Shown in pieces: positions 56,891 through 64,000 of a DNA stretch of 64,000 bases. Numbering within the stretch: the stretch's first letter is position 1; the number at the start of each line of letters is the position of its first letter. Source of the stretch: Benincasa hispida (lineage: Eukaryota > Streptophyta > Magnoliopsida > Cucurbitales > Cucurbitaceae); assembly GCF_009727055.1 (NCBI RefSeq), contig NC_052359.1:25031670-25095669 (forward strand), in the 5' to 3' direction. The notes under the pieces are model-generated. The model did no database searches. It was given only the letters and a program-made list of their open reading frames with translations, and was not told where the DNA came from. Made by a program: the position numbers and the translations under genes.

Positions 56891-57709
56891 TCGGTTCGAG
56901 CGGTTCAAGACCCGGTTCACCTTTTCCGAATCGGTTGACTCATTTTTTTTTTTGTAATAGTTAGCCTTTTGTTTTCTCTTTTGAGAGGTCTTATCCCGGT
57001 CCATCAACTTTTAGAATAAATATACATGTGATGTATGTTTTATATTATATGTCATAATGTACATCATATAGTTTTAAAACCCACCATAGGTTATGCATTT
57101 ACATTCATGCATCATTTTATATTATAAATGATATAATATATGCATATGCATGATTTAAATTACACAAAGCATGCTCATGCATTATATAGTATGTGTTATA
57201 GTATATGTATGCATGCATTATAGCATATCCATACATCATTTACATTATAAGTGTTATAATATATGATTGAATGGATGTATGGAATGTATGCTATAGCATG
57301 ATTCATTACTTAGTTATATAAATGTTATATATTAGTAATGAATGAATATTGCATGAAGTATGAAATTACCGTAGTTTAATTTATAAATGTTATAATTAAC
57401 TAAAGTATGTCTAGCATGCATTGGTTAGTTTTTAATTGTTTCATTTATTTATAATTGTTATAATTAAATGAAATTTGAATTAAAATCAATAATAAAGAGT
57501 TGCATGCAAACCTTAGACTATAATCATTTTTTAAAATTGTTTAAAATATGAATGAGATAGACTTAAGATCACATTTCTAATGAGATTAGAAATCTAAGTT
57601 TAATCTTTTAAATTGGTTTAATAGGATTAAATTGACTCTTAATAAAAGATTAAATATGCAACAAATGTATCTTAAGGGACTTTTTATCTAAGGCAAGTTC
57701 TGGCTAGGC
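56891..57709 (+). other. Leader of the family A element
   Basis: No gene. Homologous to 63060-63750, including the GGTTCAAGACCCGGTTCACC word (56904-56923) and later CATGCATTATA-rich sequence. Ends where the next family A LTR begins, before gag would start. Confidence 0.7.
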
Positions 57710-59246
57710 TGGTTGGGGTTGATGCCCTAAAGTCTCATGTCTTGTAGTTCATAAATAGTTTGTACGAACGCTTGTGATGTATAATATATGATATTTACTT
57801 CACTTCTGGATTTTGTTCATTTGGATGTTTTATTTTCTTTACCACAAACCAATAAACTTAAAATTACTGGTTAACTTTATGTAACTTAAGCATGTATGTG
57901 GTGACATACAAGTGGATCATATCTTAAGGGATAACAAAATGGTCTGTAGTATATGGATATAGAAGGGAAACCTTATCCTGATAACGTTACGGATGCGGCC
58001 CGCTTCGTGGAATGGTTACAAGTGTTGTGACTTGTCACAGATGGTCTGATCCTGATCATTCGTGTAGGGGACGTACAAGCGATGGCATCCTATACAAAGA
58101 GTTTGTATAAGACCTGACCACAAAGTGTTAATATCTCGTTATATAACACCATTCATGACAAAGACTTCACTTCACTAGGATGACCATAGATAACATGACC
58201 TCAATCCTAAGTGAGCTGGGAACTCCTACCATTGAGGGTGGTCCTTTGATTTGCATGGGTGCGAGTGGCCAGACCTTTGACTCAAACATACCACTTTGAG
58301 GATTCGTCTGATTTGGGAGCTGGGAGCTCAGCTACACAAGATGGAATTCACTCCTTCCCCGAAGCAGGGGTAAGGGCTGATTCTAGGGCTTGAACGATGT
58401 GACGCCACACACCTTCTCATGGCTCGAAGGTGTTCACACATAGTTGGACTATGTTGTATTGTTCATTAGAAGGATCAGTGGTACTTAAGGAGTGAGATGT
58501 AACTATAGGGGCAAAACGGTAAATTGGTCCAACTATACTTACGAGCATCTGTGAAGGGTTATCGTACTCATGATTGGTTATATTCGATGGACACAGAAAT
58601 ATATATATGGTAAAAAGAGTTCAGTTGTCGGTCTTTAGTGGAATGCCTGGCAGTTAATGGATGGTGGATCTTGTGGCTAAAGAGTTTAGTCAGATATTCA
58701 TGTACCATTGGAGCTTCGAGCCATAGGTCCATAAGGTCCCCTTGGTAGCTTGGATAAAAGTTGAGAATCAGTTTTTTTGGTCAGTTTGAAATGTTCAAAT
58801 TGATAAGGGGGAGTTTGATTATATATGATATAATTGAACTGGTTAATTATATATGATATGATTGACTAAATGTACGAGATACATTATTTTGGAGGAAATT
58901 GGATATAAATATGATTTATATCATGTAGAGGAGAAAAATCTATAGTTGATATATGATATAAAACTATAGGTTATGAATAAAATATGATTATATTTATTAT
59001 TTTATTAATTGGACGGTTATGAGATAATTAGTTGGCTTTCTCCGAATTCGTGCGTTAGTGGGAAGTTTAATTCAGTTCTAGTAACTGAAGAATAAAATGA
59101 AAATGGTTTTCATTTTGCAAAAGTGACGCATAATCGCTCACGGTGTGATAAGCCTTCTATCTCTTAGTGTTTGAGAGCCTATACGATAACGCCCACTTAC
59201 TAAACTATCGCACACCCACGCACCCTTTATCTAGACGATCGCTTAC
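57710..59246 (+). mobile_element. Copia 5' LTR, family A, left part
   Basis: Starts TGGTTGGGGTTGATGCC and matches 25922-27430 by eye. At 59247 it is interrupted within its palindrome array by a family E solo LTR and resumes at 60743. Inserted in the leader of the preceding family A element. Confidence 0.86.
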
Positions 59247-60737
59247 TGATAACTTGTAGAAATACAAGTTATTTATACCGTTTTATTTAGATTATGCGGC
59301 AAAAAGAAGGAAAAGTTGCGTCGACCATATAGAAATTGGCTTAGAAATGCGAAAATTGTAAAAGTTGCGTTGACCATACAGCTTTTCTGTTGTACGATTC
59401 TAAAAAATTGAACGTGGAGCAGAGCAGACATTTCCACCAAGCCATGCAGGAATTATCAGCTTTTCAGAGCGGGACCATTGATGCAGAAGGTGCCAAGGTC
59501 TATAAATAGCTTCATAAAATTCAAAGAGAGGAGGCTGGTCTGAAGAGACAATTTATAGAAATCCGGGGAGAAAGACGAGACAAGACCGAAAGGTAAGTCT
59601 CTGAAGCAAGCGATTATTTCCATTCCCGAAGAAGAAGCTTTGTGCAAAAGATCACTTCTACCTGGAAATCAAGCCTGAAAGAGAAGCTTTCCACAACATT
59701 TCTACCACACGCGGGCAAGCAAATTGTCTCCGATCGGGATCCGTGTCAAGACATTGACACTCTTTCCGTATTTGTCCTTATTTTCTATTCATCTACTGTG
59801 TTCATCTTTAAACTTTCATTCACTATCTGTAACAAATGCTTATCCTTAGATTTTAATATCATTATCGTATTCATCGTCATTTCTCTGTTCCTCTCCATAC
59901 ATTCATCATCCATTTTCTTCATAATGTGTAACTAATCCTCCAGGGTAAAGGGGAAGGATTAAGTGAGTAAGTTAATCCTTGTTAAGAAAATCGACTGAGT
60001 TTAGCTAAAGCATGCTCAACGGCATCTTCACCTGTGAGAGCAGAAGTGAAGATGTTATTCCGAATCTCGAAAGAAGGTTGGAAGAATGTGTTAACTAAAG
60101 CGAGAAATATTTTCAAAGATGGAAATAACCTTACGTTCATCACGTTCATCCCTATTTCACCATAGACATATGGGAACGGGGCCGATCACTGAAAGGTGTA
60201 AGCCAAGGGAAAGCGGAACCTTAGCTGCATCCTCAACAAGATTGACGAACTTGAGATGTCCTTTCCCTCAACCTATTCTCTTTCTGACTCATTTCACAAG
60301 ACTTGCCACCGCATTCATCAGACACTTTTGCACATCTTCACATCTAGTCCTCAACTTGTATATTTAATTGTTTATTCATTTACTTTATTACCGCAACTTT
60401 ACTTATTACCGTAATTTATTTCACTGCACTTTATTTACCGTCGCCGTGTATTCTTTACCGTAATTTATCGCATTAATCATAACAATCCCCGTGTTCGACC
60501 TCAGATCACTCTGAGAAACTTGCATTAGAATTATACTTGGTTCCAGCGTAAGAAAACTTATGACACGCACTACATGAATGCATACTATGAACGCATATCA
60601 TTACCATCGCATACATTCAGAACGTAGTATCGCATTATCATTATCGCAAAGCGCATACACATACATATACATACGTCGTCAGCAACCTAACAAGTTGTTT
60701 GACGACAACACAACAATGAATTAATTTTCAGTCATCA
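59247..60737 (+). mobile_element. Solo LTR, family E, inside an A LTR palindrome array
   Basis: TGATAACTTGTAG to CAGTCATCA, 1,491 bp, flanked by CTTAC (59242-59246) and CTTAA (60738-60742), a 5-bp duplication with one mismatch. TATA box TATAAATA at 59501-59508. Lacks the 340-bp GATCGATC repeat region present in copy 1. A perfect 10-bp terminal hairpin lies at 59249-59272. Confidence 0.88.
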
Positions 60738-61279
60738 CTTAAATTTTCATAGACGATCGTTTAGTGCCTGAGCGTAACTAAATGATCGTATAGATGATTG
60801 CTTAGCTTTACTACATGATCGTGTACCCCGCACTAAACGATCAAGCATCCGACTATACGATAGTCTTTCCATTCTCTCACTTGCTTGATCCTTTGTACAC
60901 GATAGCCTTTTCTCCTCCCCTCTACCAATTCCATCAAAGCCCACCCTTTGGATTCTCACTCCGAGAATACTGAGGGCTCCAAGTGGTGGTGTCGTCCCCG
61001 TTGCCTATTGTTCATGCAAAGGTGTTCGTGTAGACGATCGAGGTGTTATTGGGCGATTACTTGTTAGACTAGTGAGAGCGAGAGGCATTTGTTCACGTGA
61101 AGAAAGGTCTTCAATTGGTATGTTCTCTCGGTCTCTTGTTTTTATCCTTTTAGCATGCCAGTAATATAGCGTTATGAATGCAAATCTGTATGTTTGAATG
61201 TATATGTGGAGATTCTATCACAATGAATTAGAAAGATCTGCTTCCGCTCATAGGTACTCTTATATAAAAGTTCCTTCGA
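60738..61279 (+). mobile_element. Copia 5' LTR, family A, right part
   Basis: Continues the array (GACGATCGTTTAGTG, AAATGATCGTATAG, TACATGATCGTGTAC, CACTAAACGATC; 60750-60865), then the hairpin ATTCTC-ACTCC-GAGAAT at 60952-60968 and the end AAAGTTCCTTCGA before a primer binding site. Confidence 0.86.
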
Positions 61280-61280
61280 T

Positions 61281-61293
61281 TGGTATCAAAGCC
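61281..61293 (+). promoter_or_regulatory. Primer binding site, one substitution
   Basis: TGGTATCAAAGCC; G to A at one position compared with 54527-54539. Confidence 0.8.
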
Positions 61294-61489
61294 AGGTTTC
61301 TGATATTTCAATTTCATTGCTGCAAAGGATTGCATTTACATTTTTAATGGGTATCAGCATGTCTACTCTCTGTTTTAATTGTTAAATCATTTGTGTGGAT
61401 TTATGGAGTTTTCTAGGATGAAACATCGGTTTGTTAAATTCTTTTACATTTCCAGTTAATTATAAAGGCCCTGCGTTTTTTTGCATAAT

Positions 61490-61674
61490 AAACAGACTCG
61501 CGACTATGGCGGGGCGGTACGCTCCGCTCTCTCGGGACCCATACTCTAATCAAAAGACTAAAGGCCCCTACTAAAAGGCGAGCACTGGAATGAGAAAGGC
61601 TTGTAGACTCGTGAGGCTGAACGACACATTCGAAAACTAAAGCGCACACTCGAAAGTGCTTCGAAAGGTGTCAG
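61490..61674. other. GC-richer unidentified segment before a long gap
   Basis: Words such as GGCGGGGCGGTACGCTCCGC and GGCCCCTACTAAAAGGCGAG are unlike the surrounding leader. No frame was recognised. Possible organellar fragment or a misjoined contig end. Confidence 0.35.
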
Positions 61675-62460
61675 NNNNNNNNNNNNNNNNNNNNNNNNNN
61701 NNNNNNNNNNNNNNNNNNNNNNNNNNNNNNNNNNNNNNNNNNNNNNNNNNNNNNNNNNNNNNNNNNNNNNNNNNNNNNNNNNNNNNNNNNNNNNNNNNNN
61801 NNNNNNNNNNNNNNNNNNNNNNNNNNNNNNNNNNNNNNNNNNNNNNNNNNNNNNNNNNNNNNNNNNNNNNNNNNNNNNNNNNNNNNNNNNNNNNNNNNNN
61901 NNNNNNNNNNNNNNNNNNNNNNNNNNNNNNNNNNNNNNNNNNNNNNNNNNNNNNNNNNNNNNNNNNNNNNNNNNNNNNNNNNNNNNNNNNNNNNNNNNNN
62001 NNNNNNNNNNNNNNNNNNNNNNNNNNNNNNNNNNNNNNNNNNNNNNNNNNNNNNNNNNNNNNNNNNNNNNNNNNNNNNNNNNNNNNNNNNNNNNNNNNNN
62101 NNNNNNNNNNNNNNNNNNNNNNNNNNNNNNNNNNNNNNNNNNNNNNNNNNNNNNNNNNNNNNNNNNNNNNNNNNNNNNNNNNNNNNNNNNNNNNNNNNNN
62201 NNNNNNNNNNNNNNNNNNNNNNNNNNNNNNNNNNNNNNNNNNNNNNNNNNNNNNNNNNNNNNNNNNNNNNNNNNNNNNNNNNNNNNNNNNNNNNNNNNNN
62301 NNNNNNNNNNNNNNNNNNNNNNNNNNNNNNNNNNNNNNNNNNNNNNNNNNNNNNNNNNNNNNNNNNNNNNNNNNNNNNNNNNNNNNNNNNNNNNNNNNNN
62401 NNNNNNNNNNNNNNNNNNNNNNNNNNNNNNNNNNNNNNNNNNNNNNNNNNNNNNNNNNNN
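61675..62460. other. 786-N assembly gap
   Basis: A run of Ns in the leader of the family A element. Long open frames reported across it contain no real residues. Confidence 0.97.
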
Positions 62461-62769
62461 GCATACATATGGTGAGCTACAATAATGGTTAAAGAGCCTA
62501 ACATAGCTAGGTTAATAGATAATTGAGCATGCCATGACGTTGTTAGGATCTCATATAGTCCTTTATGGCCCTGGCCTGTAAATGGACCTTTATGAGCCTC
62601 TAAAATATCTTTTATACCATGACCAATGCCCCAGTTGGTTTAATTGCTATCGAGTTTATAATTTCAAAGTTAGTTTGAGGTTTGAATCGTTTGTAAAGAA
62701 GTTCGGAGCAAGGGTTGTTGATCTTCGAGGAAGAAGACGACCAAGTGTTGGTCGGGTCTGTAGACAATG

Positions 62770-63065
62770 AGGTAGACGATCACTGAGTATTGGATGCTCA
62801 ATTGTCGTTTAACGAACGCGCGCAATAGACGATCGTATAGCTTAGTAAGCCTTATCGCTTAGTTACTGACTATACGATCACGGAGTAACCACACAGTAAA
62901 TCGTTTACCTTTTCGCGTGTTAAGCGATCATCTAGACGATCAGGCTCCGTAGCCTCATTGTCGTCTAAGCAATCGTTTAGCTTCCGCGACATCGTCTAGT
63001 GTGCGCTACACGATCGTTTACCTGGAGGTGTTTACTAAACGATGGAGCTTCGTCTAGCGGTTCAA
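62770..63065. repeat. CGATCG palindrome array in the leader of the last family A element
   Basis: About twelve variants (AATAGACGATCGTATAGC, CTATACGATCACGGAG, AAGCAATCGTTTAGC, GCTACACGATCGTTTACC), followed by the same GGTTCAAAACCCGG word that follows the array at 56890. Same leader position as in the previous element. Confidence 0.8.
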
Positions 63066-63754
63066 AACCCGGTCTGTGAACCAGTTTGCTCAGTGAAAAA
63101 ATGTAATAGATAGAATTTTTCATTCCAATTTTAGTATTGGTTCATTCCGGTCCATTAATATGTGTTTTAATACATGAGATGTATGTTTAATTATATGTCA
63201 TATGGTATGCACATATAGAGAATCCCACCTTAGGTTATGCATTGGTCATGTATCATCTCTTGATTTAGAGAAGCATGATTTAAATTACGTAAGAGCATGC
63301 TCATGCATCATATAATATAAGAGTTATATTTATGCATGCATAAAAAGCATTGACATGCATCATCTTTATATTATAGTTGTTATAGTATAAGGGTGTATGG
63401 AAAGCATGTTTGCTTGGTTATTACTTATAGATAAAAATTATGTATAGTAATGACAGGACATTGCATGAAGCATGACACATAGGTTACTTTATAAGCATTA
63501 TAAATACCTTTTTGTGTAGTAATGTGTTTTAGTTGTTTCTTTTTAAAGGTTAAAGAGAAATTTGAACTAAAAGCAATAAGAAAGACATGCATGCTCACTT
63601 AGATTTAATTCATGGTTTTAAAATGTTTAAAACTTGGATGACATATACCTAAGATCACGGTTCTAATATGATTAGCAACCCTTAGGCTTTAATCTTTTAA
63701 TTAGTTTAATAGGATTAAATTGACTAACAAAAGAAAGAGAGATGACAAGTTTAA
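63066..63754 (+). other. Leader of the last family A element
   Basis: No gene. Homologous to 56891-57650. Confidence 0.7.
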
Positions 63755-64000
63755 ATGGCTACAATACAAAGCTTTGCTAGCGCCGAAACAAACTTACTGG
63801 CGACGAACTTTTCTAGTTGGAAACATAATGAAATCACAACATACTCATCATCGGAGGAATCTAAGTGTTTTTCCCTTACGAAAGATCTGTCCTCCATTCC
63901 AGCTCCCAACATCGCTCGAATGTTGGGAGGCATATGAGGCGATCGGAAACACAGGCAAACGAGAAGGCCCGAGCCCTATACCTTGGCCCAGTCTAATGAA
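63755..64000 (+). pseudogene. Copia gag start, broken and cut by the window end
   Basis: ATG at 63755 opens a 60-codon frame (ATNFSSWKHNE, then FSLTKDLSSIPAPNIARMLG) that fits the copia gag N-terminus with a deletion between the WK motif and the LTxE motif. A stop follows at 63935. The next family motif, ANEKARAL, is read in another frame at about 63950-63975. The remainder lies beyond the window. Confidence 0.72.

Noticed and set aside
61637..62504. Open frames of about 277 codons
   Set aside because: They run through 786 Ns and contain almost no real residues.

Overview
This window looks like repeat-dense plant nuclear DNA, most likely from a cucurbit. That guess rests on two things: arrays of short TCTATCAGTGATAGAC-type foldback repeats, and a Ty1/copia family of a type I associate with cucurbits. 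I found no intact cellular gene, rRNA or tRNA. Nearly all long reading frames are decayed retrotransposon parts, shadows on the other strand, or artefacts of N runs and simple repeats. LTR families are labelled A to F here for convenience only.

Layout. 1-2570: leader and 5' LTR of a minus-strand copia element (family B), cut by the window start. 2571-10865: a decayed plus-strand copia element of family A (gag remnant, protease, integrase, RT, RNase H, polypurine tract, 3' LTR). A 376-bp hAT-like element sits in its integrase-RT linker, and its LTR is broken by a DNA-element remnant and a family C LTR. 11191-34409: one minus-strand copia element of family C stretched to about 23 kb by nested insertions. 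These are a gag-only Ty3/gypsy element (family D, 14613-21424) in the integrase and two solo LTRs of family B in the leader, one of which holds a solo LTR of family A. Target-site duplications are visible for several of them. 34410-43490: AT-rich intergenic DNA with two nested foldback elements and a cluster of small foldback MITEs. 43490-52505: LTR fragments resembling large gypsy elements (family F), with a family E LTR. 52505-53204: a GC-richer unidentified segment around a 100-N gap. 53205-64000: two nested family A copia elements with leaders full of palindromic motifs, each hit by a solo LTR of family E. The gag of the second begins at 63755 and runs off the window.

The most unusual signal is a family of degenerate 18-bp palindromes (consensus close to GCTAAACGATCGTTTAGC) in arrays inside A-type LTRs and in the untranslated leaders of A and B elements. 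Family C carries a different short tandem repeat at the same leader position. Two of three family E insertions landed inside these arrays. The family E LTR starts with a hairpin that shows one compensatory base-pair change, and family A LTRs share a second, fully conserved short hairpin.

The assembly has visible faults. 21193-22283 is repeated exactly at 22285-23375 across a single N. Smaller overlaps flank the gaps at 15241-15265 and 55403-55407. Counts of copies and reading frames there should be corrected before use.
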